NCBI GenBank assembly: GCA_016787345.1
Contig: JAEUUU010000077.1
Span: 1 to 50,948, forward strand
Source of the DNA: Saprospiraceae bacterium
GTDB taxonomy: Bacteria; Bacteroidota; Bacteroidia; Chitinophagales; Saprospiraceae
Direction: 5' to 3'
Length of the DNA stretch: 50,948 nucleotides
The position numbers were made by a program, and so were the translations under genes. Below, piece by piece: positions 1 to 8,354 of this stretch. The notes under the pieces are model-generated. The model was not told the origin of the DNA and ran no database searches. It was given only the letters and a program-made list of their open reading frames with translations. Every line of letters starts with the position of its first letter. Position 1 is the stretch's first letter.

Positions 1-2
1 AA

Positions 3-146
3 ATCAACCGGTTCTGGGGCATTAACATCGAGACGACCCCGACTTTCAGCGCCGAAGTTGCCAATCCTTTTCAGGAGACTTTCAGTCTGGCAGTGGCCGG
101 CGGATTCAGTAATACTGTTGAATTGGGGGTATTTCGGCGGTTTTGA
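3..146 (+). CDS. C-terminal end of an outer-membrane protein (5' truncated by window edge)
   Basis: Only the last 47 codons are inside the window, in the frame that opens at base 3 and stops with TGA at 144-146. The translation alternates polar and hydrophobic residues (for example FSLAVAGGFSN, then VELGVFRRF) and ends in Phe. A C-terminal aromatic residue on an alternating strand is the usual signature of the last beta-strand of an outer-membrane barrel recognised by the BAM machinery. The protein is probably an outer-membrane barrel, but its family cannot be told from this fragment. Confidence 0.55.
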   Translation: MNRFWGINIETTPTFSAEVANPFQETFSLAVAGGFSNTVELGVFRRF

Positions 147-151
147 TGTAG

Positions 152-491
152 CACCGTAGCGCCACTGTAGCGCCGACCTCCAGGTCGGCGCTGTTGAGGG
201 CAGAAAAAACCCGCGATCTTTAACCAATGCTCCTGGCGTTTTATTCTAAATGGGCTGTGTACTAGGGAAAATATGCGGGGGTTTTTCCTTTTGTTACCCG
301 CCCCCCCCGGGCGGCCGGCGCTACAGCGGCGCTGTTACGATCCGTAGTAACCCGCGATTAATAGCCACTGTTCCGAATCGGTTTTATATGACAAGCCCGA
401 CCAGATCATTGGCTATTAATCGCGGGTCATTTCTTATCGTTGCATCGCCGACCTCGCCGACCTGGAGGTCGGCGCTACAGTAGCGCTACAG
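152..491. repeat. Palindromic, MITE/REP-like intergenic element, copy 1
   Basis: The core is bounded by identical 25-bp inverted termini at 166-190 and 455-479. Each terminus contains its own near-palindrome, GCCGACCTCCAGGTCGGC at 172-189 and its complement at 456-473. Inside lies a second imperfect palindrome, arms starting CCCGCGATTAATAGCCA at 351 and ending TTAATCGCGGG at 426. A partial, decayed half-copy of the same arm begins near 210. The same components recur at 8602-8939, so this is a dispersed family. No open frame inside looks coding. The right end lies about 10 nt before the promoter of the next gene. Confidence 0.75.
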
Positions 492-502
492 CGGAGCTGC
501 AC

Positions 503-533
503 TTGCGAATCCCGTCTTTCACCCTTATTTTTG
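503..533 (+). promoter_or_regulatory. Bacteroidota-type promoter for the HYC_CC_PP gene
   Basis: TTG at 503-505 and TATTTTTG at 526-533 are separated by 20 nt. This fits the phylum consensus TTG-N19-21-TAnnTTTG used by the Bacteroidota primary sigma factor. The start codon at 552 follows 18 nt downstream, giving a very short leader. Confidence 0.5.
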
Positions 534-551
534 CGCTAATATTCACCGATC

Positions 552-1046
552 ATGTCTTCAACAGCAAAAAAATCCTTTGTCTGGGTCTGGATAGTTGCCT
601 TGTTTACGGCGACTGTCGGGGTCAGCGTGCATCGGATTTATTGCTATTGCCTCGACAGTACATCGTATTCGTTGTTTATCTCCCCGGATGAGGAATGCGA
701 TAGGGGGCGGGATGATGCGCGGGCAATGGAGTGTTGCGCGAGCAAGGCGCCGGTTTGTGAAAAGCCTGCAAGGGCTTGTTGCGAGAAACCTGGCGAAAAT
801 GCGCCCAAAGAACACGATTGTACCCAGAAAACGACCAAGGTCTTCCAACTGAAGACCGAGTTTCTGGTGGATAAACCAATTGAAAAAACCTTTGATTTTC
901 CCCTCTGGCTAAACGATTTGCCCTTTTTTGTGCGAAAAGTTAAGCCCGCGCTTTGTGATGCGTCCGTTCATTTCAACAAAGCGCCTCCACCACCCGGGCC
1001 CTCCGGATGGCAGGTTTGTATCTATCATCAGATATTTCGCTGTTAG
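552..1046 (+). CDS. HYC_CC_PP-type small Cys-rich membrane-anchored protein
   Basis: A 164-residue protein with one N-terminal hydrophobic segment (about residues 9-26). This is followed by H27-R-I-Y-C31-Y-C33, Cys pairs at 61-62 and 76-77, and a PPPP run at 145-148 near the C-terminus. That order (HYC, CC, PP) is the signature of the family NCBI names HYC_CC_PP; I assign it from memory of that pattern. The family has no established function. The paired cysteines and the adjacent receptor gene suggest metal handling at the envelope, which is inference. The TonB receptor begins 126 nt downstream on the same strand and also carries a Cys pair, so the two probably act together. The first ATG after the promoter was taken as the start. 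Confidence 0.65.
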   Translation: MSSTAKKSFVWVWIVALFTATVGVSVHRIYCYCLDSTSYSLFISPDEECDRGRDDARAMECCASKAPVCEKPARACCEKPGENAPKEHDCTQKTTKVFQLKTEFLVDKPIEKTFDFPLWLNDLPFFVRKVKPALCDASVHFNKAPPPPGPSGWQVCIYHQIFRC

Positions 1047-1172
1047 TGCTGTTTCGATAGGCTGGCTTTCGAGCAATGTAAATCGTACGCACCCGAGCCT
1101 TCCTTGTCGCCAGGACGCCTCCTGCTGTGCGTTCCGGGATTTTTTAATTTAACAAGCACTTAATCAGCAATC

Positions 1173-3404
1173 ATGAAAAAAATAATTGTCCTGATCGGAC
1201 TGTTCATTCTCTTTTATAACCCCGCCCTTTTCTCTCAGCAACAACTTTTCGGTATCGTCACCAATGAACGGGAGGAACTACTCATCGGCGCCACCGTGCA
1301 ATGGAAAGGCACGACAACCGGTGCGATTACCGATACTGAAGGCCGTTTTTGGCTGCCGCGTCAACAAAAATCCGATACCCTACAGGTCCGTTATGTTGGC
1401 TATAATCCGGTAGAAGTGTTGGTTCTGCCGGGAGAAGACAGCATCTGGATCGAAATCAGCGGGTTCGTGGCACTGCAAACTGCAACCATCACTGCCACCG
1501 GTTTCGACAACGCTACATCGACGCTCGAAACCCGCAATGTGGAAAGCATCAACAGCCAGGAACTGCGCAAAGCGCCCTGCTGTAACCTTTCCGAGAGTTT
1601 TACGACCAACGGCACGGTCGATCTTACTTATGCCGACGCCGTCACCGGGGTGAAAGAAATACAGATGCTCGGCCTGCGTGGTGTGTACAGCCAGTTTATG
1701 ATCGAAAATCGCCCCACTTTGGGCGGTATTGCCACGCCGTTTGCCTTTGAAATGATTCCTGGCACCTGGCTCGGCAGCATACAACTGGCCAAGGGCGCCA
1801 GTACGGTGAAAAACGGCGCCGCGGGCATCACCGGCCAGGTCAACGCGGAATTGGTGAAGCCGACGAGCGACAAACCTTTGTTTGTCAATGCCTTCGGGTC
1901 GTCGGAGGGGAGGGGAGAGATCAATGTTCACCTGAACCGGAAGGGTGCGGGGCGTTTTTCCAACGGCCTTTTACTGCACGGCAGCTTTGTGGAAAATCGC
2001 TGGGACATGAATAGCGACAATTTCTACGATTCGCCCAACCGTCGCCAGTTGAACGGCCTGTACCGGCTTTTTTATGAAAGCCCGACCACCTGCGGACAAA
2101 TCAATGTACAGGCGCTGACCGACCGCCGCCTGGGGGGCCAGATCGCAACGCTCGAAGGCGGGGCGCCTCGTTTTACTGTCGATCAGCGCAACGAAAGGGT
2201 GGAAGTTTGGGGGAAAGTTGGCCGGGAAAACCTTTGGGGAAAACCCTATAACCAGATCGGGAATATGTTCTCGGCCTCCTGGCACCGTTTCGACGCAGTG
2301 TACGGCCGCAACGTGTATGCCGCCACACAGCAATCGTTGTACTGGCAAACGCTGGTGGAAACGATTTTCGGCACCACCGATCACAAGATTGTGTTTGCGC
2401 CTTCTATTCAGTACGATGATATCCGTGAGCGCGTTAATGAAGGTGTGCTCGACCGCCGCGAATTTGTGCCGGGCGCAATGGCGGAGTATACTTACAGCCG
2501 GCCCAATCTTCGCCTCGAAATGCCTGATATTGTGGTGGTTGCAGGCGCGCGCCTCGACTGGAACAGCCGCTTTCAGCGCTGGCTGTTTACGCCGCGTATG
2601 AGCGCCAAATACAATTTTTCCCAAAACAGCGTGGTGCGCGTTTCAGCCGGCCGGGGCTTCCGTTCGCCCAATCTTATGGCCGAAAATATCAGTGTGCTGG
2701 CCAGCAACAGGGCTTTGCATTTTGCCGATGATCTGGGCCTGGAAGAAGCCTGGAATTTCGGAATCAATTTTACCCAAAATTTCAAGGTGTTCGGCCGCGA
2801 CGGGAGCCTCAGTATCGATGGCTATCGCACTGATTTTCAGCGCCAGATACTGGTCGACGTAGATCAGTCGGCCACCGACGTCTTTTTTTACAACGCCACA
2901 GGATCGGCCTACGCCAGCAGCGTGCTGGCGGTGCTTCAATACAGCCCCTTGCCCGGCCTCGAACTGAAAACGGGCTATAAATGGAACGACGTGCGCGCTA
3001 CGTATGCCTCCGGCGCTTTGCGCCAACCACCCTTGCTGGCTGCCCACCGGGGCTTGTTTACCGTCGACTACACCACCCCCGGTAAAAAATGGCGCTTCAA
3101 TACCAGTACGCAGATCGTGGGGCCGCAGCGCTTGCCCGACAACGTGGGCGTGCCGCACCAGTATTTGCACGATTTTGTTCAGATCAGCCCGACGTTTGGG
3201 CTCTTGAACGCCCAGATTACACGGGCCTGGAAAAATCTTGAGGTCTACGTCGGTGGCGAAAACCTTACTGCCTACCGCCAGCATCACGCGATTATCGCTG
3301 CCAACGACCCCTGGAGCCCTTATTTCAACGGTTCGCAGGTGTGGGCGCCTATGATGGGACCGATCGGGTTTGTAGGCATGCGTTGGTCGCCTACGGGTTT
3401 GTAA
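1173..3404 (+). CDS. TonB-dependent outer-membrane receptor with carboxypeptidase-like N-terminus
   Basis: 743 residues. A signal peptide (about 1-21, ending LFSQ) is followed by a carboxypeptidase-regulatory-like beta-sandwich (about 24-100, with GATV and TDTEGRF), a plug domain (about 115-225, with MLGLRGV, IENRPTLGG and LAKGASTV) and a 22-strand-type barrel to the end. Such receptors import scarce ligands across the outer membrane using TonB energy. Cys136-Cys137 sit at the start of the plug (KAPCCNLSES), typical of a receptor subfamily often found next to HYC_CC_PP proteins. The gene follows such a protein by 126 nt, so a metal or metal-complex ligand is a reasonable but unproven guess. 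The C-terminus (RWSPTGL) lacks the terminal Phe of many barrels. Confidence 0.88.
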   Translation: MKKIIVLIGLFILFYNPALFSQQQLFGIVTNEREELLIGATVQWKGTTTGAITDTEGRFWLPRQQKSDTLQVRYVGYNPVEVLVLPGEDSIWIEISGFVALQTATITATGFDNATSTLETRNVESINSQELRKAPCCNLSESFTTNGTVDLTYADAVTGVKEIQMLGLRGVYSQFMIENRPTLGGIATPFAFEMIPGTWLGSIQLAKGASTVKNGAAGITGQVNAELVKPTSDKPLFVNAFGSSEGRGEINVHLNRKGAGRFSNGLLLHGSFVENRWDMNSDNFYDSPNRRQLNGLYRLFYESPTTCGQINVQALTDRRLGGQIATLEGGAPRFTVDQRNERVEVWGKVGRENLWGKPYNQIGNMFSASWHRFDAVYGRNVYAATQQSLYWQTLVETIFGTTDHKIVFAPSIQYDDIRERVNEGVLDRREFVPGAMAEYTYSRPNLRLEMPDIVVVAGARLDWNSRFQRWLFTPRMSAKYNFSQNSVVRVSAGRGFRSPNLMAENISVLASNRALHFADDLGLEEAWNFGINFTQNFKVFGRDGSLSIDGYRTDFQRQILVDVDQSATDVFFYNATGSAYASSVLAVLQYSPLPGLELKTGYKWNDVRATYASGALRQPPLLAAHRGLFTVDYTTPGKKWRFNTSTQIVGPQRLPDNVGVPHQYLHDFVQISPTFGLLNAQITRAWKNLEVYVGGENLTAYRQHHAIIAANDPWSPYFNGSQVWAPMMGPIGFVGMRWSPTGL

Positions 3405-3430
3405 GCGACAAAGACCGTATCTGGCACATT

Positions 3431-3702
3431 CACCCCAACGATTGTTGGAAAATCATTTCACACTACGAGCATGTTTAAATTTCAGTGCCGAGGCGAAAGC
3501 GAGCAAATTTTGTTTCAGGCAAGGCAAAATTTGCAGCCATAGCCGGGCGCCTATGGCGAAAATTTTAACGCAGCCTGAAACAAAATTTGCCGCTTGGAGC
3601 CCGGTGACTGAAATTTAAACATGCTCTAAATCGCAAAGCGCGCTAAGAACTTATGTCTTGGCGCGCTTTGCGGCTTTGGGTGCACAATTGTTCGTTGGGG
3701 TG
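3431..3702. repeat. Nested 270-bp palindromic element between convergent genes
   Basis: Three concentric perfect inverted repeats are present: CACCCCAACG at 3431-3440 with 3693-3702 (10 bp), a 20-bp pair at 3467-3486 with 3607-3626, and GCAAATTTTGTTTCAGGC at 3503-3520 with 3573-3590 (18 bp). A further hairpin, CGCAAAGCGCGC with its complement, lies at 3632-3672 inside the outer arms. The element fills most of the 352-nt gap between the receptor (ends 3404) and the opposite-strand gene (ends 3757). It could fold in either transcript and so act as a bidirectional terminator, or it may be a MITE remnant. No coding frame is evident. Confidence 0.8.
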
Positions 3703-3756
3703 AGTGGGGAATAAACGTTCCGCCGCTTTTGCGATGCATTAGAGGCATCAGAAACG

Positions 3757-5241
3757 CTATTTATTGTGCTTTAACAGCCCGTCTACGACGCTCAGTAGCC
3801 ACTGCCGGTCGGCGATCAGGTCAGATGCGTCTATATCGGTCCGTATTTTCTCCAGGCGTTTTGCGTCTCCTTTTCCCTCCGCGTGCAGGATACGCTTCAT
3901 GGTATCGGCAAAGCGTTTGTACATTTTTCTTTTGTCGGGCGGGATGTTTTTTTCGCGGAAAAAAAAGACAATGGCCGCTTCAACTTTGTTTTCGAGAAAT
4001 TCCAAAGTGCGGTAGTCTACTTTGGGGCGGCGGCTCATTTCGTAGAGAATTTTGATTTCGAGCACTTTACTTTGCAATTTATACAACATATCCTCATAGT
4101 TGGATGTCAGCAAAGTATGCAACTCGGGCTCGTATTCTTTGGTCTGGAAGTAGTAGTAGATCAGGTTGAACTGGTAGTAATCCGAGGAGGGCATGGCCCC
4201 TAGGATTTTGTCGCGATGCTCCTCGATAAAATCTTTGACCCAGACATTGTCGCCCAGTCGAAGTCCGGCCACGACGATACTGTGGAATTCTGAAGATTTG
4301 ATCAAGCCATTTATATAGATCCTGCCCGATTTCACCCTGCGTTTTTGGATCAAAAAAATCGAATGCAGGAAGGAGTAATGTCCCTGGTTTATTTGTTTAA
4401 TGCCATAGTTGCACGCAAAGATTTCCAAAGAGTTGATAAATTCTGTCGGGATCACTTTTTCGTTGTCCTGCAGGAACTCGATAAACTCTTCCAGTTTTTT
4501 GTTCTGGTCGACGGAGTTGGCGGAGTCCGATGAAAAAAGGTTGACTGCCAGCAGGAACAGTTTGCCCAAAGGTTTTTCGAAAAACCATTGCAGATGGGCC
4601 GACGACAGGTCGATGGGCAGCCAATCTTTCAGGGGTGGCAGTTTGAGGGAAACCAGTTGGTTCTGATTGAGCAGGACGCAGGTGTATCGCAATCTTTCTA
4701 CCAGGTAATATTCGTCCAGCGACTGAATGGTGTTCCAAAGATTAATATCGTCTTTTTTTTGGTTGCGGGCACTGAGAAACATGGATTCTTCCTCCTCCGA
4801 CAAAAACTGGAAATAGTAATCCTGTGGTACCCAGTTTCCGGGCTGTTCTTTCAATTTGGCAACCTGGCCGCGGCTTTGTCTGAATTTTTTTTCCATCTCG
4901 CGCTCCCGGTAAAAGCGCTGCAACAACACTTGCTGTTGCATTTCGCGTAGGTCGCGGGTTGCCATCTCGACAGCTACAAACTGACGTACAAGGTGCAGCG
5001 TGTCCGACATCAGTTTTTCCAGTTTATTGGCCACAGGCGGTTGGCCGGGAAAAATAACAGCGTATACGGTTGCCCTTGAAAGCGTGGAATCATCTTCGTC
5101 GCCGAGGTGTTCGAGTGTGTACGCTGTGAGCGTCAATACCTCCGGGCGCGCCAGGACAGTATCACGCAGGTAACTGCGCAAGCGGCGGCATTCGTCGGGC
5201 CGGAGCTGGGCGAGGAGTTCGACTAGATCGCTGTTGTGCAT
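3757..5241 (-). CDS. Unrecognised all-helical protein, 494 aa
   Basis: I do not recognise a named family. The protein has no signal peptide or membrane segment and is predicted to be almost entirely alpha-helical. It has a charged N-terminal region (about 1-140, with the basic stretch RFYREREMEKKFRQSR near 110-125) and long amphipathic helices with many Tyr, Phe and Leu, resembling TPR/HEAT-like solenoids. Such cytoplasmic helical-repeat proteins of about 500 residues are common in large Bacteroidota genomes; that comparison is impressionistic. It is divergent from the lipoprotein at 5364, with a 120-nt gap. The start at 5241 is the first ATG; nothing in the upstream sequence argues against it. 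Confidence 0.7.
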   Translation of the reverse strand: MHNSDLVELLAQLRPDECRRLRSYLRDTVLARPEVLTLTAYTLEHLGDEDDSTLSRATVYAVIFPGQPPVANKLEKLMSDTLHLVRQFVAVEMATRDLREMQQQVLLQRFYREREMEKKFRQSRGQVAKLKEQPGNWVPQDYYFQFLSEEEESMFLSARNQKKDDINLWNTIQSLDEYYLVERLRYTCVLLNQNQLVSLKLPPLKDWLPIDLSSAHLQWFFEKPLGKLFLLAVNLFSSDSANSVDQNKKLEEFIEFLQDNEKVIPTEFINSLEIFACNYGIKQINQGHYSFLHSIFLIQKRRVKSGRIYINGLIKSSEFHSIVVAGLRLGDNVWVKDFIEEHRDKILGAMPSSDYYQFNLIYYYFQTKEYEPELHTLLTSNYEDMLYKLQSKVLEIKILYEMSRRPKVDYRTLEFLENKVEAAIVFFFREKNIPPDKRKMYKRFADTMKRILHAEGKGDAKRLEKIRTDIDASDLIADRQWLLSVVDGLLKHNK

Positions 5242-5302
5242 GGAGGAGGGGGAGAGGCGGAAAAAATGCGCGCGGTAAAAGTGCTAAAATCCGTAATCGT
5301 TT

Positions 5303-5319
5303 CGCAACCTTTGGTTGCG
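5303..5319. promoter_or_regulatory. Perfect 7-bp hairpin/operator-like palindrome in divergent gap
   Basis: CGCAACC, a TTT spacer and GGTTGCG form a perfect dyad 45 nt upstream of the lipoprotein start and 62 nt upstream of the opposite gene. It includes CAACCTTTG, close to the TAnnTTTG promoter element, so it could be an operator overlapping a promoter. Low certainty. Confidence 0.3.
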
Positions 5320-5363
5320 ATAATTTCGCACCATTAAATTAATGTAAACTAATTTTTTTGTAC

Positions 5364-6155
5364 ATGAACGCCATGAAGCAATTTCGTTTTGCCATGCTGC
5401 TCTTGCTGGCAAGCGCTCTGTTCGGGCTCTCCGGCTGTGAAGCGCCTCTTTGCCGTGTGCCCAATCCACTCATAAAATTCGACCTTCCCGGCACTTCCGG
5501 GTTTTCCGTCACGTTCGACAGCATTGCTGGCACCTCAGCCGTCAACCTTAAAGTGTACGATGCTACCGGCGATCAGTTGTTCGATTTCAACGCCGCGCCC
5601 GGCCAAACCCAGGTCGTCGCTGCTCCTATGGACGGCAATACGCCCCGCCCTTTGCAACTCAGTTATTTTTACAAAAATGCCAACGGCGATACGGTTGCCG
5701 GCGACAGTATGCGCATCGACGACCGCGAAGACCTGGGCGTAATTCCGGATATGGACGTGATCATCAGCGTAACGGGCACTTGCCCCAATACGAATCAGGC
5801 GATCAATCCGGACACCGATGGCGAATGGCGGATTTTCTCCTGGGCCAATACGGATACGTTTGTTGTGTCCATGCGTCAGACCAACCCGCAGGTAGTTGAA
5901 AAACTCTGTCTGGTACCTGTACCGGGCGCCGGCGGCAGCCCCGGCACCTTGAAAGTGTTCAAAATGACCAATCAAACCTGCGTGACCAATCCGGCTACCA
6001 GCCTGATGAACGACAACCGCCTGGTGCGCGTGACCGTTTCGAACACAAGCTTCGACATCAAATCGTACGATTCGAACACGGGACTAGACCCCGAGATTCA
6101 CGTCAAAGTCAGCAGTGGCAACACGCTTTCGGTGAGCAGCAACCATTCGCAATAA
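5364..6155 (+). CDS. Exported lipoprotein of unknown function
   Basis: 263 residues with a signal peptide ending in the lipobox LSGC, so the mature protein should start at that Cys and be lipid-anchored in the envelope. The body is rich in Thr, Asn and Asp and looks like one or two beta-sandwich domains; no family is recognised. Two Cys-containing stretches (VTGTCPNT and NQTCVTN) might pair. The upstream TTG at 5358 is also in frame, but ATG at 5364 (MNAMKQF) or 5373 (MKQFRF) gives a normal signal peptide; I chose 5364. A strong terminator follows directly, so the gene is probably monocistronic. Confidence 0.72.
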   Translation: MNAMKQFRFAMLLLLASALFGLSGCEAPLCRVPNPLIKFDLPGTSGFSVTFDSIAGTSAVNLKVYDATGDQLFDFNAAPGQTQVVAAPMDGNTPRPLQLSYFYKNANGDTVAGDSMRIDDREDLGVIPDMDVIISVTGTCPNTNQAINPDTDGEWRIFSWANTDTFVVSMRQTNPQVVEKLCLVPVPGAGGSPGTLKVFKMTNQTCVTNPATSLMNDNRLVRVTVSNTSFDIKSYDSNTGLDPEIHVKVSSGNTLSVSSNHSQ

Positions 6156-6175
6156 CGCCGTTTCCATCAACAGAG

Positions 6176-6219
6176 GCTGCCTCACAAGTCTGACTTATGA
6201 GGCAGCTTTTTTCTTTTTT
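6176..6219 (+). terminator. Rho-independent terminator after the lipoprotein gene
   Basis: A 9-bp stem GCTGCCTCA/TGAGGCAGC with a 13-nt loop is followed by a T-rich tract (6207-6219). It lies 21 nt after the lipoprotein stop and ends 5 nt before the next ATG, separating the two transcription units. Confidence 0.85.
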
Positions 6220-6224
6220 AAATT

Positions 6225-7019
6225 ATGGCAGCTAACAGAAAATCAGGCGCATTCTGGGTTAAAAACTACAATAACGCCAATGGAAGAACCAACCTCGACA
6301 ACACGTGCTTAAATGCAACGGGTTTTTGCACGACGTTGGGTATACCCAATACTTTTAACAAAGGCGATAGCGAGGCGCTGGCAAGGGGGATTGAAGACAG
6401 TGCGAATGGCGGGCAGGACGACCAGGTCGCCGAGCGGGCCGATATCGTTTATTTCAGCGGCCATGCCGACAGTAACAGCCTGTATTTTACACCCAATGCA
6501 GCGGCTTCTGACGACCGTATTGCCTTGCGGCGGGAAATCAAACTGGGGCACGATAAGACCAAGTGGTTGATACTCGATTGCTGCCATGTGCTCAAACGCT
6601 GCGACGACCCTTATACAAATTGTCCTGGCCGACCCCTGGCGCAGTATACGGATCGTATGTACAAGTCGTGGCAGGTCATTTTTCACGGGTTGCGGTATCT
6701 GTTGGGCTTTGATACCTTGTGTCACGATTACAGCGACCGGGGCACTCGTTTTGCCACGTATCTCAAACAAGGCGAGTATATCCGGGAAGCCTGGCGGCTG
6801 GCTTGCCTGGAAACTGAACACGACGTCAATGTGCGTTGCGCTTTTCTTCACCCCGGAATCGAAGCTGATGCGATTCATTTTGACAGGTGGACGGACCAAA
6901 ATATTGGCCGCGAAACAGCCATATCGCAGCGAATCATGAATGGCGAGCTGGCTACCGAGCTCCCTTTTTCCTATCTCAGCATGCCTTGCGGTACGCAGCC
7001 GCAGAACTGTCCATCTTAA
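6225..7019 (+). CDS. Caspase-like protein, DUF6345-like
   Basis: 264 residues without a signal peptide. The caspase-type dyad is visible: His80 in VYFSGHAD and Cys120 in WLILDCCHVL (Asp118-Cys119-Cys120), each ending a hydrophobic beta-strand. The following block (HGLRYLLGF, then RFATYLKQGEYIREAWRLAC) matches the pattern I know from DUF6345 proteins, where a GHG strand, a DxC strand and a Gly/Phe-rich 'GLH..LGF' segment occur in this order. Proteins of this fold cleave peptide bonds; the substrate is unknown. The next gene starts 11 nt downstream and resembles the N-terminal half of DUF6345 proteins, so the two appear to be a split version of one protein. Family assignment is by motif recognition only. 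Confidence 0.65.
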   Translation: MAANRKSGAFWVKNYNNANGRTNLDNTCLNATGFCTTLGIPNTFNKGDSEALARGIEDSANGGQDDQVAERADIVYFSGHADSNSLYFTPNAAASDDRIALRREIKLGHDKTKWLILDCCHVLKRCDDPYTNCPGRPLAQYTDRMYKSWQVIFHGLRYLLGFDTLCHDYSDRGTRFATYLKQGEYIREAWRLACLETEHDVNVRCAFLHPGIEADAIHFDRWTDQNIGRETAISQRIMNGELATELPFSYLSMPCGTQPQNCPS

Positions 7020-7029
7020 TGCAATTTCT

Positions 7030-8052
7030 ATGGCAGCAAAGCAGACCAAAGACGTTTCACAAGCCAAGGTGTTGAACTATCAGCCTTTTGGCAGTCCTTC
7101 CGAAATGATCATAAAAACGACCAAGCCATACGGCCTGTTCAACCGCCTGTTCAAATGGAGCTATGGCTTTCCTTCCCGTGTGCCGGTGTTTGAGGCGCAC
7201 AACAAGGCGCTGGAATCGGGTGACACCGATGCGTTTTTGAAAAACAAGTTGAACGAGTATGGCAACAAACTCGCCTTTCCCAACGGAAGCGAGTTGAAAG
7301 AATACGACGACCGTTTTGCATTGGAATACAAAAGCAGGGTGCTCCAGGTGTATCGCGCCAGCGATGCCGTGTTGTACTACGACCGTGATCTTGCCGGCCC
7401 TGCCGGTCCGGAATTTGCACAGGAGTTGCCGGCTGAGCAAGCTGCCGCACTCAAAGCGCATGCCCAGTTAGTTGATCTGGGCTTCAAATCGGACAACGAC
7501 ACCTATGCCCGGTACCTCGGGGCCGACTATACGGTGGCCATCAGAGACGAAGGCAACGGCGCTGCTCCGGAAGTGCTTCGCACGGAAACCAAAGCGATGT
7601 ACGGGTTTGTGCTGGATGGCCTGCCGGTATTTGGCGCGGGAGGGAAAATGCAGTGCAGTTATGTGCGCAACAATTTGGAAATGAGCGAGATGTTGTCTTT
7701 TTGGCGACAACCGACCGAAGGACTTGATGGCAAACCGAGAGTTTTAAATACGCGGAAATTGATTGGCCCGGTGTGTGCATTGTTCAAACTGGCATGGCGA
7801 AAACGGTTTTTCAGAATCGTATTGTTGCATTGGGCCCGATTGCGCATTACCGGTTTCCAGTTGGGCTATTTTGCCGCACCGCCCTTTATCGTTCAAAAAA
7901 ACTACATACCGGTGTACAGGATCAGAGGCTCGATCAAACCGAGAAAAGAGGAGGCATACGAATTTGCGTATTACGTCCCTGCGGTTCGGTTCAGTACCCA
8001 GGAAAAACTAGCGATCGGTTGGCCTTTTAATTCGGGCGCAATCATCGAATAG
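7030..8052 (+). CDS. Partner of the caspase-like protein, resembles the DUF6345 N-terminal region
   Basis: 340 residues, no signal peptide. An earlier in-frame ATG exists at 6940, but it would overlap the upstream gene by 80 nt and add an implausible sequence; ATG at 7030 gives an 11-nt gap and was chosen. Two stretches recall the N-terminal part of DUF6345 proteins: GLPVFGAGGKMQCSY and the Tyr/Pro-rich block YFAAPPF...KNYIPVYRIRG. The C-terminus (EEAYEFAYYVPAV) is predicted beta. The likely role is a regulatory or substrate-binding subunit for the caspase-like protein. That is inference from linkage and resemblance. No obvious terminator follows. Confidence 0.6.
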   Translation: MAAKQTKDVSQAKVLNYQPFGSPSEMIIKTTKPYGLFNRLFKWSYGFPSRVPVFEAHNKALESGDTDAFLKNKLNEYGNKLAFPNGSELKEYDDRFALEYKSRVLQVYRASDAVLYYDRDLAGPAGPEFAQELPAEQAAALKAHAQLVDLGFKSDNDTYARYLGADYTVAIRDEGNGAAPEVLRTETKAMYGFVLDGLPVFGAGGKMQCSYVRNNLEMSEMLSFWRQPTEGLDGKPRVLNTRKLIGPVCALFKLAWRKRFFRIVLLHWARLRITGFQLGYFAAPPFIVQKNYIPVYRIRGSIKPRKEEAYEFAYYVPAVRFSTQEKLAIGWPFNSGAIIE

Positions 8053-8071
8053 CAAGAACACCTACGGCTTC

Positions 8072-8354
8072 CCGGTAAAAACCAGAATTTCTGTAATTGG
8101 CACGGCCAACACAGGAGCCCCATCTTTGTATCATAATCGCAGCAAGGAGCGCCCCCGCCAGCCCCGCATAAATTATTTACCCTGGAGACCACCCTCTTAA
8201 AACCATCCTCTTAAAACCACCCCGCGCCCGGCAAACGCCGTTGATCTGCACCCCATGGTCGGGGCGTTTGCAAAAGGGCAGGGGAGGACCGCCGGTAAAA
8301 GTGAAATTTTCTGTAATTGGTAGGTAGGATCGAACCGGCGCAACTTTGTACCAT
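8072..8354 (+). promoter_or_regulatory. Two phased promoter-like modules in a gene-free stretch
   Basis: Two 63-nt modules at 8072-8134 and 8292-8354 share CCGGTAAAA at their start, CTGTAATTGG at offset 20 and TTTGTA at offset 54, with identical spacing in both. The TTG inside CTGTAATTGG lies 21 nt before CATCTTTG or CAACTTTG, which approximates the Bacteroidota promoter. No convincing gene follows either copy. The non-coding stretch 8053-8940 otherwise holds only the tandem repeat at 8459 and the palindromic element at 8602. Confidence 0.45.

Noticed and set aside
250-483. Small open frame inside the palindromic element
   Set aside because: It follows the repeat palindromes, lacks a promoter and has no recognisable protein features.
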